A DNA stretch of 31,842 nucleotides from a virus. The first letter of the stretch is position 1. Every line of letters starts with the position of its first letter. The notes under the pieces are model-generated. The model was not told where the DNA came from, ran no database searches, and worked only from the letters and a program-made list of their open reading frames with translations. Below are positions 7,603 through 14,930 of the stretch, piece by piece. Where the stretch lies: IMG/VR virus record IMGVR_UViG_3300045741_000099, positions 1 through 31,842 of that record; one strand, written 5' to 3'. Both the position numbers and the translations under genes were made by a program.

Positions 7603-10209
7603 TCACGCCGCTTCGGCGACGTTCACGCTCTCGCCGACGGTGGTTTCGAGCACGATGCTGTCCAGCGACGACAGCGACCGCACCTTGAGGATGAGCCGGA
7701 AGATGCCGAGCGCCAGCGTCTCGGCGGTGTTCCCGCTCTTGGAGTCGAGCAGGTAGCCGTCGATCCGGTTCCCGTTCACGAGCCCGGACATGAACGAGTT
7801 GACCTCGCTCGTGATGACGATGCGACGCAGCCGGGAGTTCAGCTTCTTGCCGAAGGACTTGAGCCGGTTCGCGAGCGTGTCCTCGATGAAGTCGGCCATG
7901 CGCCGCCGCGCGATGTTGCGGAGGTTCGGGAACACGCTCGGGTCCACGCTCGTCACGCCGCTCTGGATCGTCATCACGCCGTCGTCGATGCGAGGCGCTG
8001 CGATGCCGTTCGCGCGGAACGAGATGTAGTCCTCGATGGTGAGGTTCTGCACGTCGGGGTTGTTCGCCTCGATGCCGATGGCGCCCGCCATGTACGGCGT
8101 GTCCTGACCGGGGTTCTCCTCGGGCGGGAGCTGGCTCATACAGCTCACCTCGAAGCCGTCGAAGGGAACGTCCAGCACGCCGTCGGCGGTGAAGCCCGCG
8201 CCGCCCGCGAGGCCGAGCCGCGCGATCTGCGAGATGAACGTCTGCACGCCGGGGAAGGCGTAGACGACGCGCTGATCGCGGTAGGCGTTCACGCCCGGAG
8301 CTACCGGCCCCTCCGCGATGGCGCGCGTGGTCGTGCCGAGCGGCGGGCGAATCACGGTCATGCGACCGAAACACCCGTTCGCTGATGCGTCGATCACGTT
8401 CTGACGGAGCGCGTTCCGCACCGCGTTCGATGCGCGAGCGGACCAGATGAAGTTCGCCAGCTTCGCGACGCTGTTCAGGTTCGTCGTGGTGTTGATCGCA
8501 TCGATGTAGGCGGCATCGATGGCGGCGTCCGTGAGCGCAGCGTTGATGCCGACCGGGTTCGTCACGGTGAAGTCCGCGTTCGGGATCGGGAACGGGATCA
8601 CCGTCAGCGTGGAGACGGCAGCCGAGCCGGCCGTTCCGTCATCCGTCGAGGGACGGACGCGCACGCTGTACGGGCCAGCGTTGCCGGCCGCGACGCTGAT
8701 CGTCTGCATCGTGACCCACTCTTGAGCGGTCGCGTTGCGGACGCGCGTGCCGGCGGGGATCGACATGGCGACGTTCGCGTTCGCCGTGTACTGGAGCGGC
8801 ACGTCACCGGGAAGGAAGCCGAAGACCGCGAGCAGCGCGCTCGCCACGCCGCCGACGACGCGGAAGTTCCCGCCGTTCACGCGGCCCGAGAAGGTGTTGT
8901 ACGCGCCGTGGTTCGTCATGCAGGCGAAGCCCATCGCCGCGTTGATGCGTGCCGCGACCTGAGCCGCCGTCTGGTCGAGCGCGGTGAACAGCACGGTCAC
9001 GTTCGGGCCGCTGTCCACGCCGAGCGTCAGCGTCTCGCCGCCCGCGAACAGAGTGGGATAGGTGCCCGTGTTCGTGACGAGCTTGCCGAAGCCGTTCGGC
9101 TGGTCGGACATCGCGCCCATGCTGATCTGAGTTGCGCTGATCTGCGGCGCTCCGAGATCGAACCCGAGCCCCGTCGCCTGCGCGAACGAGAACGTCGTGT
9201 TGATACAGCCGAGCAGCGTGATGCCGCTGCCGGCGACGGCGTGCATGCGCAGGTTCCCGCCCGCGTCGCGGTCGAACGCCACGTTGCCGATGGAGCCCGC
9301 AACGATGTTCACCTCGGACATCGTGACCGCCGTGATGTCTGCGACGGAGCCGGTGCCCGACGTGACGCCGACGACGGCGTTGAGCGCGGTGAGCACGAGC
9401 GCATCGGCCGAGACGATGTTCACGTTCGCGCTCGTTCCCACGACGCGGCTGGTGAACGTCGTGGTGAGCAGGGCGACAGCGGCGCAGGTGAAGCCGAGCG
9501 CGGCGTTGATGCGCGCCACGACCTGAGCGTGCGTCTGATCCGCAGCCGTGAACGTCACCGTCACGGGGCCGACCTGTCGAGGCGTGCCCTGATCGATGGT
9601 GATCACCATCTTCTCGCCGCCGACGAACGTGGTCGGGTAGACGCCGTTGCCCGTCGTGTAGACGGCAGCCGCCGCGTTGAACGTCCCACCGAACGTCGTG
9701 ATCGCCGTGTCGTCGCCGTAGAAGTAGGAGAGCACGTCGCCGGGGTTGAGCGCGAACGTCGGCAGGTTCGAGCCGAGCACCGCAGCCTGTCGCGTGAACT
9801 CGACCGAGCCGACGCTCGTGTCCGCGCGAGCGACGATCAGGTTCTTGAACCGCTTGTTGGCGAGCGCGATGAACCCGTTCCCGTTCCAGTGCTCGGGCGT
9901 CAGCGCACCGTCGGCGAAGCGCGTGCGAGCGCAGGGATTGTTTCCCTGGACGCCGCCGTAGGTGTAGCCGAAGCCGCCGAAGCGCGTGAGCAGGTCGCCC
10001 GCGCCGCTCACCTCGCTCGGCCCGCCTCCAGCGATCACCGAGTCGGCTGCGAAGGGACCGTCCTCGAACTCTGCGACGAGGAGCGCGGTGCCAGTGCCGA
10101 CACCTGCGATTGAAGCCGGCGGCTCCAGATCGAGGATGTTCACGCTCTCGATGTCGAGGAGAGTTTCGTTGCCGGGGTCTGCGAGGAAACGACGGATGAA
10201 GTTCGCCAA
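7603..10209 (-). CDS. Contractile tail sheath protein
   Basis: This 868-residue protein has the sheath layout. The N-terminus has the segment PASIAGVGTGTALLVAEFEDGPF (split here: PASIAGVGTG at about 31-40, then a strand and DGPF), typical of the inner sheath domain. The C-terminal third carries the conserved sheath core: a linker NPDVQNLTIEDYISFRANGI, then DGVMTIQSGVTS (about 743-754), then PNLRNIARRRMADFIEDTL, a pattern of a strand, the arm, and the last helix common to P2 FI and T4 gp18. Residues about 180-540 are a large beta-rich insert holding two related modules. The start is TTG 10209, with GGGAG eight bases upstream and no in-frame ATG nearby. At 868 residues it is much longer than P2-type sheaths (about 390), owing to the insert, which would lie on the outer tail surface. 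Confidence 0.9.
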   Translation of the reverse strand: MANFIRRFLADPGNETLLDIESVNILDLEPPASIAGVGTGTALLVAEFEDGPFAADSVIAGGGPSEVSGAGDLLTRFGGFGYTYGGVQGNNPCARTRFADGALTPEHWNGNGFIALANKRFKNLIVARADTSVGSVEFTRQAAVLGSNLPTFALNPGDVLSYFYGDDTAITTFGGTFNAAAAVYTTGNGVYPTTFVGGEKMVITIDQGTPRQVGPVTVTFTAADQTHAQVVARINAALGFTCAAVALLTTTFTSRVVGTSANVNIVSADALVLTALNAVVGVTSGTGSVADITAVTMSEVNIVAGSIGNVAFDRDAGGNLRMHAVAGSGITLLGCINTTFSFAQATGLGFDLGAPQISATQISMGAMSDQPNGFGKLVTNTGTYPTLFAGGETLTLGVDSGPNVTVLFTALDQTAAQVAARINAAMGFACMTNHGAYNTFSGRVNGGNFRVVGGVASALLAVFGFLPGDVPLQYTANANVAMSIPAGTRVRNATAQEWVTMQTISVAAGNAGPYSVRVRPSTDDGTAGSAAVSTLTVIPFPIPNADFTVTNPVGINAALTDAAIDAAYIDAINTTTNLNSVAKLANFIWSARASNAVRNALRQNVIDASANGCFGRMTVIRPPLGTTTRAIAEGPVAPGVNAYRDQRVVYAFPGVQTFISQIARLGLAGGAGFTADGVLDVPFDGFEVSCMSQLPPEENPGQDTPYMAGAIGIEANNPDVQNLTIEDYISFRANGIAAPRIDDGVMTIQSGVTSVDPSVFPNLRNIARRRMADFIEDTLANRLKSFGKKLNSRLRRIVITSEVNSFMSGLVNGNRIDGYLLDSKSGNTAETLALGIFRLILKVRSLSSLDSIVLETTVGESVNVAEAA
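8845..9072 (-). repeat. Sheath insert module 2
   Basis: Residues about 380-455 read NTGTYPTLFAGGETLTLGVD, then VLFTALDQTAAQVAARINAA, MGF and a strand pair ending in GRVNGGNFRVVGG. It matches module 1 in order and spacing: Y-P-T-x-F-x-G-G-E, a strand, D-Q-T-x-A-Q-V, A-R-I-N-A-A and a closing strand with R-V. Confidence 0.7.
9394..9654 (-). repeat. Sheath insert module 1
   Basis: Residues about 186-272 of the sheath read TGNGVYPTTFVGGEKMVITI, then VTFTAADQTHAQVVARINAA, GF and a short strand pair ending in RVVGTSANVNIV. The same plan recurs in module 2, so this is an internal duplication at protein level. Confidence 0.7.
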
Positions 10210-10253
10210 CGGTTCTTCTCCCTAGAGTGACGGTTCGGGCAACGAGGATGCTG

Positions 10254-10913
10254 TCATAGTGAGGCGGTGATGTCCACCGCGACCAAGGGCTGAAGGGTCC
10301 GAGCGTTGACCTGGAGAATCCAGGGCACCGACAGCATCACGAAGATGTGCCCGCGACGGCGATTCCTGGCCGTTTCGGGGTCGTCCACCAGCTCGCGCTG
10401 GACGGGGTAGAAGGTCGCCACGTTGTCGAAGTAGTCGGGGAGCTTGATGCGAAGCGCCCAGACGGACGGGTTCGCGAGCATGGCCGTCTCGATGGCAGCC
10501 ATCATCGCGCGGCGCTCGCCCTGCTTCGAGCCCCAGACTTCGAGCGTGAACGTCTCCGTGTACTCGCCCAGGTAGACGAGCGCGGTCCCCTTGCCGAACT
10601 TGTCCAGCGAGTCGTCGAGCATGATGCCGGGGCCGAGCCCGTATCCGTCGTAGGTTCCGCGCGACGGGATGAACACGATGCTCGGAAACACTAGGTCGCT
10701 CACGTTGTCCGGCTGCTCGATGTAGATGTTCTCCTCGGGGATCTGGAACGGGATGGGCTCGCCGCCGATGGCGCCCTCGCGCCTGAACACGAGCAGGCTC
10801 AGGAACTTGCGGAAGCGCCTGAGCGCGTGCGTGCGCGCGTCGATGTCGGGGAGCGGCAGCGGAGGCTTGAACTGCTCATCGACGAACTGGAGGCAATCGT
10901 TCGGCGTGGTCAC
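10254..10913 (-). CDS. Tail terminator / neck protein
   Basis: The 219-residue protein is the last gene before the sheath, where the tail terminator (gpU / gp15 type) is expected. It has an alpha/beta composition with FVDEQFKPPLPLPDIDARTH at the N-terminus, a long beta stretch GTALVYLGEYTETFTLEVWG (about residues 108-127), then a helix GERRAMMAAIETAM, and a final strand RGHIFVMLSVPWILQV. That order of strand, helix and strand fits tail terminator folds that cap the tube and join it to the head. The start is GTG 10913, overlapping the previous stop as GTGA. There is no diagnostic residue, so the precise role (terminator or sheath-terminator) is inferred from order and fold type. Confidence 0.65.
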   Translation of the reverse strand: MTTPNDCLQFVDEQFKPPLPLPDIDARTHALRRFRKFLSLLVFRREGAIGGEPIPFQIPEENIYIEQPDNVSDLVFPSIVFIPSRGTYDGYGLGPGIMLDDSLDKFGKGTALVYLGEYTETFTLEVWGSKQGERRAMMAAIETAMLANPSVWALRIKLPDYFDNVATFYPVQRELVDDPETARNRRRGHIFVMLSVPWILQVNARTLQPLVAVDITASL

Positions 10914-11458
10914 TTGCTCAACGCTCGCTCGACTTCACGAGCGACCTCCTCTGTGACGAACTGCGCGAGGTTCTTGTTCGCCTTCTCCATGATGCGAAGG
11001 CCGGTGCCCTTGAAGATGCCCTTGCCGCCGCCAGCCTGCACGCCACGACTCGTCTTCACGCTCGACGCCATCGCGGTCGCGACGGCCCATGCCATGCGTG
11101 TCGCGTCGCCTCCCTTGGCGAAGCCCTTGATCTTCACCCACTCGGTCAGCGCGAGCAGCATCTTGCGGCTCACCTTGACGTTCTGCGGGCGCACGCCGAA
11201 CTCGATGATCGCGGCGTAAGGGAGCGGGTTGTCGTAGCTCGCGCCGTCGTGCTCTTGCTGAGCCTTCCATCCGGCCTTGTAGAGCCCGCGCTGCGACGGC
11301 TCGGGAACCGTCTGCGGGATCGTGACCGTCTGGATCTCCTGCACCATGCGGATCGCCGCCGAGTAGAGGCCGTTCATCGCGCCCTCTTTGATCGCCTCGG
11401 TCAACACGCCGCCGATGTGAGCACCCGCGTCATTGAGGGAGATGAGCGTCGCGGCCAT
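10910..11458 (-). CDS. HK97 gp10-like / neck tail-completion protein
   Basis: This 182-residue protein starts at ATG 11458 (ATGA overlap with the upstream gene). Its layout is that of gp10-like and P2 gpS-like completion proteins: a long N-terminal helix (LTEAIKEGAMNGLYSAAIRM, about 19-38), a cluster around NPLPYAAIIEFGVRPQNVKV (about 76-95) where the family has a 'Y-A-x-x-x-E-F-G' pattern, and a C-terminal helix ending VTEEVAREVERAL. The Y-A-x-x-I-E-F-G core is the main evidence. The middle is rich in Gly, Lys and Ala (GKGIFKGTGLRIMEKA). It would help join tail to head before the tail terminator acts. Confidence 0.65.
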   Translation of the reverse strand: MAATLISLNDAGAHIGGVLTEAIKEGAMNGLYSAAIRMVQEIQTVTIPQTVPEPSQRGLYKAGWKAQQEHDGASYDNPLPYAAIIEFGVRPQNVKVSRKMLLALTEWVKIKGFAKGGDATRMAWAVATAMASSVKTSRGVQAGGGKGIFKGTGLRIMEKANKNLAQFVTEEVAREVERALSK

Positions 11459-12048
11459 CAGCGCCTCCCTGGTAGCAGCCGTCCCCGGTTCACCACGTCG
11501 TCGGCGCCGTACATCGAACGCCCGTCTGGGCTGCGGTCCTCGTCCACGCGGTCGAGGATCAGGCTCCACGACACGGAGCCCTCGTCGCGCGACGGCGTGC
11601 CGAGCACGCGGAACTTCTGGCGCGCGGGATGATCGCTCACGCGATGGTCCTCCACGATCTCGTAGAAGAAGTCCCACGGCTGCTCGATGGGTTCGCCCGT
11701 CGGCGTGGCGGGTGGAACCTGCCCGAGCAACTCCTCGGAGGAGAACGTCGCGCTGATCAGCTCGACGCGCACCGAGCCGACGGGAAGGATGCCGGCCGCG
11801 TAGGGCGTGAGCGTGAGGTTCGTGAGCGCGCTGACCTTCGGCGTTGGCAGAAGCTCAACGCGAGCGACCTCGTACTCGTTGCCCTCACCGCGCTCGTATC
11901 CGCTGTACTTCGTCCACACGAGGAACACGCGGCGCGAGCGCAGGCCGAAGCGCGTGCTGAACTGCCGAAGCGAGTCCACGCGCGGAGCGAGGCGCTGCGT
12001 GAGCGTGCGCTTGGCTTCTGCGGGTGTGAGTGGACGCGGCTTCGGCAT
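11458..12048 (-). CDS. Probable head-tail connector or neck protein
   Basis: I do not recognise a family with certainty. The 196-residue protein starts at ATG 12048, four bases after the stop of the gene before it, and overlaps the next gene by ATGA. It is basic at the N-terminus (PKPRPLTPAEAKRTLTQRL), then beta-rich with a YSGYERGEGNEYEVARVELL stretch, a Pro-rich turn (GQVPPATPTGEPIEQPWDFFYEI) and a charged C-terminal half ending in GRLLPGRR. Its place between helical internal proteins and the gp10-like protein suggests a head-completion or neck role, as does its beta-rich nature. Confidence 0.5.
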   Translation of the reverse strand: MPKPRPLTPAEAKRTLTQRLAPRVDSLRQFSTRFGLRSRRVFLVWTKYSGYERGEGNEYEVARVELLPTPKVSALTNLTLTPYAAGILPVGSVRVELISATFSSEELLGQVPPATPTGEPIEQPWDFFYEIVEDHRVSDHPARQKFRVLGTPSRDEGSVSWSLILDRVDEDRSPDGRSMYGADDVVNRGRLLPGRR

Positions 12049-12051
12049 CGA

Positions 12052-12723
12052 TCATCCACCGGCTTTCTTCGCCGCCCACGATCCGAGCACACCACCGCTC
12101 GCCTTCTCAATCGCCTCGCTCACCTTCGCAACACCGGCCGCCGTGTTCTTCGGGTACGGGTGCGCCCTGCGTCCCTGTCCAGCCGCCGCTTCTTTGTGAC
12201 GAGCTTGTTCGCTGCGATGCATCCGTATTGCCGAACTCGACCCCGCGTGCCTGGCTGCTACGTCATGCGCTGCCGCCGCCGCCGTATGCGCCTCCGGTGT
12301 ATTCACCTTGTCCGCCACCTTGCTCGCGTTGCGAGCCGTCTCGGCATGTACGCGAGCCTGTTGATTCACTTCGCGCTCCGTCTGCGGGCGAGACGGTGGA
12401 GCGCCGATCCGTTCCGATGCTTTCTGCCCGGGGGCCTTCAGCGCCATCGCCTGACGCATGTGTTCCTCGCCCTTGGCGTGATGTACTTCGCGTAGGTGGT
12501 ACTCGTTCGCGTTTCCCATCTCGTTTCCGGCGTGACGATGCGCCACCGCCGCATCCCGATGTGACTCGTATGATGGAGCCCGTGTAGCCGCAGCAGTCGC
12601 GGCAGCCGCAGCCCGAGCCGCTTCGAGATGGATCGGCTCGGGTTGGCCGCCAGGACCCTTCTCGCTCGTGTGACCCTCATGCCAACGAGCCCATCGTTCC
12701 GCTGCGGTTTCTTCACTCGCCAT
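12052..12723 (-). CDS. Ala/His-rich helical protein, paralog 2 (virion-associated, unknown)
   Basis: The 223-residue protein begins with ASEETAAERWARWHEGH right after its Met, the same tag as the neighbouring 302-residue protein; the two are tandem paralogs. The body is a long Ala- and His-rich helical region with many short repeats of the type H-x2-A-x3-H (for example SHRDAAVAHRHAG at about 54-66, AAAHDVAARHAG at 150-161). It ends with GVLGSWAAKKAGG (residues 211-223), a motif also found in the 302- and 241-residue proteins. No enzyme motif is visible. His/Ala helices of this type could form coiled bundles; packaging inside the head or DNA binding is a guess. The start is ATG 12723, eight bases after the previous stop. 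Confidence 0.65.
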   Translation of the reverse strand: MASEETAAERWARWHEGHTSEKGPGGQPEPIHLEAARAAAAATAAATRAPSYESHRDAAVAHRHAGNEMGNANEYHLREVHHAKGEEHMRQAMALKAPGQKASERIGAPPSRPQTEREVNQQARVHAETARNASKVADKVNTPEAHTAAAAAHDVAARHAGSSSAIRMHRSEQARHKEAAAGQGRRAHPYPKNTAAGVAKVSEAIEKASGGVLGSWAAKKAGG

Positions 12724-12730
12724 GACTTAC

Positions 12731-13639
12731 CTACTTGAACTTGTCAGCGTGCTCTGCGGTCGGGACGAATCCACCAGACGGATGCTTTTCGATGTAGCCC
12801 GCTTTGAGCAAGCGGGTGATGTGCGGGTGATCGACTGAAGGAACACGCGACGGAATCACGCCGCCGTGTTTCTTCATCAGATCCTTTCCGGCGAAGATGT
12901 TCGTGCTGGTCGGCGTTCCCTTCGGAGCTTTCTCTTTCACGCCGATCTTCGCAGGCTTGCCGCCCGCTTTCTTCGCGGCCCACGCGCCGACTCCAGGTTT
13001 CGGCGTGAACAGCGCACGCGCTTGCGAAGCGTGCATGAAGGCTTTCCCCTCATGGAACTTCGCGCGCTCCTCGTGATACGCGGCGCGTGACGCGGCGCCC
13101 GTCATCCCGAGTCCCGTGTTCATGCGCTCTTTCGCAGCGGCGTCCTTGTGAACCATGGCAGCGCCGCCATGAATCTCAGAGGCTTTCTGATGCGTTTCCG
13201 AGGTGTCGTGTTTGAAGGCGTCTTCTGTCGCGCGACCCGCTGCTTCACTCGCTCGTTCGGTCGCTGTTCCAGCGTGCGTCCGCGCTTCGGTCGGAGTCGC
13301 CTTCGGGCTCCACCGTTGCTGCGCGGCTTCGAGATGACCTTTCGCAGCGGCCTCATGCCGATCAGCGTGATCACGATGATCTTGCGCGATGCGGAGTGAT
13401 TCCGGTGCGCCTTGCTTCTCAGCGGAAGACGCGGCGGCTCGGTGCATGTCGGCTGCGATCTCGTGAGCACGCGCGGCGCCCATGTGATCTTCTGCGTCCG
13501 CACCTTTCTTCTGCGTTTCCTTGCTGAGATTCCCCGCCGTCGTAGACGCCTTCCGAGCTTCGCTTCCACGACCGCCCGGCGCCTCGTGGCCTTCATGCCA
13601 GCGCGCCCATCGTTCCGCGGCCGTCTCCTCACTTGCCAC
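12731..13639 (-). CDS. Ala/His-rich helical protein with C-terminal winged-helix-like end, paralog 1
   Basis: The 302-residue reading begins at GTG 13639, just inside the end of the lipoprotein gene, and gives ASEETAAERWARWHEGH, identical to the tag of its paralog; this identity fixes the start. Residues 20-210 are Ala/His/Glu/Lys-rich helices with repeats such as HRDHADRHEAAAKGHLEAA (about 88-106). GVGAWAAKKAGG follows at 216-227. The last ~60 residues differ in character: TNIFAGKDLMKKHGGVIPSR, then HPHITRLLKAGYIEKHPSGG and FVPTAEHADKF, which resembles a winged helix (helix, 'I-x-R-L-L-K-A-G-Y-I', beta wing). DNA binding is therefore possible. No known family named. Confidence 0.65.
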   Translation of the reverse strand: MASEETAAERWARWHEGHEAPGGRGSEARKASTTAGNLSKETQKKGADAEDHMGAARAHEIAADMHRAAASSAEKQGAPESLRIAQDHRDHADRHEAAAKGHLEAAQQRWSPKATPTEARTHAGTATERASEAAGRATEDAFKHDTSETHQKASEIHGGAAMVHKDAAAKERMNTGLGMTGAASRAAYHEERAKFHEGKAFMHASQARALFTPKPGVGAWAAKKAGGKPAKIGVKEKAPKGTPTSTNIFAGKDLMKKHGGVIPSRVPSVDHPHITRLLKAGYIEKHPSGGFVPTAEHADKFK

Positions 13640-13955
13640 TGGAGGCCCCTGCGGCGCCCGCTGGCGCGCTTTCGGCTGAAGGGGCGAGCGCAGGCACCTC
13701 GGCCGAAGCGGAGGGCGCCACGGGGCAGGCAGGACGCAGCACGGCGCGACGTGCGGAGAGCAGGTGCTCCAGCCACGGCGCGAGGTCGGCTTCCGTCTCG
13801 CACGCGACCTTGACGGCTCCCTGCTCTGCCGAGAACAGCATGCAAGCCTCGCGCGCCACGTCGAGCGCGGTGCGAGTCGCGGCCTTCTCGGCAGCGGTGC
13901 AAGCCGCGACGATGAGCGCGGCAACGACGATGAGAATGGTGAGCGGGTGTTTCAT
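13629..13955 (-). CDS. Small phage lipoprotein
   Basis: The 108-residue protein has a signal peptide with a short basic start (MKH), a hydrophobic run (LTILIVVAALIVAA) and a lipobox VAAC with Cys19 as the lipidated residue. The mature part holds a short helical domain with two further Cys (residues 38 and 52 region) and a C-terminal tail rich in Ala, Ser and Pro. Such Ser/Ala/Pro tails are common in lipoproteins of high-GC Gram-negatives. In phages, small lipoproteins act as superinfection blockers (T5 Llp, phi80 Cor) or as the outer-membrane half of a spanin (Rz1, also Pro-rich). No inner-membrane spanin partner is seen nearby. It is an odd gene to find among neck genes, and the function cannot be fixed. 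Confidence 0.7.
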   Translation of the reverse strand: MKHPLTILIVVAALIVAACTAAEKAATRTALDVAREACMLFSAEQGAVKVACETEADLAPWLEHLLSARRAVLRPACPVAPSASAEVPALAPSAESAPAGAAGASSGK

Positions 13956-13961
13956 GGTGCC

Positions 13962-14360
13962 TCAATGGTGGACAGGGATGTTCACGCCGCCACTCTCGAA
14001 ACGCTTGTCGAACGGGTTCGGGTACACGCCGAGCAGGTTCGCGAGGCTCTTGCGCCAGTATTGATACTCGACGCGAAGCTCCTTCATCTCGGTTCCGCGA
14101 ACCTTGATCTCGCCGACCTCGTTCACGGCGAGCAGCTCGCGGTCGGCGTTCATCTGGTCCTCGATGCAGTCGAGGATGCCGAGGTGACGACGCACTTCGG
14201 GCTCGGCTGGTACGAGCACGAGATCCATCGCGCGCTCGATGATGAACTGCGTCTCGACGGCTTGCGGCACGCCGAGCACGAAGGTCGCGGACGCGGCGAC
14301 GTTCAGGAACCCGAGGTGGTGCCTGATCTTCACCTTCTCCTCTGCCGTGAAGCCTCGCAT
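13962..14360 (-). CDS. Conserved-looking head-tail region protein, unknown
   Basis: This 132-residue helical protein starts at ATG 14360 with an ATGA overlap to the gene before it. It contains KVKIRHHLGFLNVAASATFV near the N-terminus, an acidic middle with a single Cys, and a C-terminal segment EYQYWRKSLANLLGVYPNPF then DKRF. The end 'R-x-x-L-A-N-L-L-G-V-x-P-N-P-F-D' looks like a conserved feature of a phage neck family, but I cannot name it. Its place after the capsid module and before the neck genes fits head completion or an adaptor. Confidence 0.55.
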   Translation of the reverse strand: MRGFTAEEKVKIRHHLGFLNVAASATFVLGVPQAVETQFIIERAMDLVLVPAEPEVRRHLGILDCIEDQMNADRELLAVNEVGEIKVRGTEMKELRVEYQYWRKSLANLLGVYPNPFDKRFESGGVNIPVHH

Positions 14361-14560
14361 CAGATGATCTCCGTTCCGCAGGTGAGCTTGACCTCGCCGG
14401 TTCGGATCGAGAGATCGAACTCGGCGAGGAACAGAATAAGCGCGAGCCCCGCGACGGGCGACCGACCACGACGGTCGGCCGCATCGTGCGCGCTCACGAT
14501 GAGGTCGTCGCCCACCACGAACAGGTGGACGCTCGCCACGTCATCGTGAGGGTAGGCCAT
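14360..14560 (-). CDS. Small hypothetical protein
   Basis: A 66-residue frame starts at ATG 14560 five bases after the preceding stop and ends in an ATGA overlap with the next gene; this tight fit is the main support. It contains strands (VHLFVVGDDLIVSAHD) and a hydrophobic stretch LALILFLAEFDLSI, too short and too acidic at its end to be a certain membrane segment. One Cys lies near the C-terminus. No family is recognised; a small adaptor of the head-tail joint is possible. Confidence 0.5.
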   Translation of the reverse strand: MAYPHDDVASVHLFVVGDDLIVSAHDAADRRGRSPVAGLALILFLAEFDLSIRTGEVKLTCGTEII

Positions 14561-14565
14561 CGTGG

Positions 14566-14901
14566 TTACACCGGGTCGAGGATGATCCCCTGCGTCCTGA
14601 GCATCGGCACGTCGTACATGCGTTCGTCGATGATCTTGCCGGGCTTCAGGATGGTGCGGACGCCGCGATGCAGGATCGGGCCTCCCTGACCGCCGACGCG
14701 GTACGTCGCGACGGGCTTGCCGGTCGGCTGCACGGTGGACACCGGCTGCGTCGGCGTGACGGCGGCAACGGCGCTCCCGTGGTGAATGAGTTCGGGAACG
14801 AGCGGCACTTCCGGCGCGGTCTTGTCCGGGTCGGTCTGCGGCGGTGGACCGCTGTACTGCTCGATCACGTTCGGGTCGGTTTCTTTGAGCTTTCGGGCCA
14901 T
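14566..14901 (-). CDS. Hypothetical virion-region protein
   Basis: This 111-residue frame begins at ATG 14901, with GAGGAG seven bases upstream, which fixes the start. The first 60 residues are Pro/Thr/Gln-rich and likely disordered (YSGPPPQTDPDKTAPEVPL); the second half is beta-like and basic (ILHRGVRTILKPGKIIDERM). There is no known motif. It sits between the Cys-rich protein and small connector genes and is likely co-translated with them. Confidence 0.6.
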   Translation of the reverse strand: MARKLKETDPNVIEQYSGPPPQTDPDKTAPEVPLVPELIHHGSAVAAVTPTQPVSTVQPTGKPVATYRVGGQGGPILHRGVRTILKPGKIIDERMYDVPMLRTQGIILDPV

Positions 14902-14930
14902 GTCAGTCTCCTCTTGCGACGAGCGTACCA

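Noticed and set aside
8722-10113. A 463-codon plus-strand frame across the sheath gene
   Set aside because: It is an Arg/Asp/Ala-rich shadow of the sheath reading frame, without a family pattern.
12731-13924. A longer N-terminal extension of the 302-residue Ala/His-rich protein
   Set aside because: The extension overlaps the lipoprotein gene, is Arg/Ser/Pro-rich in shadow style, and the paralog's start matches the GTG at 13639.
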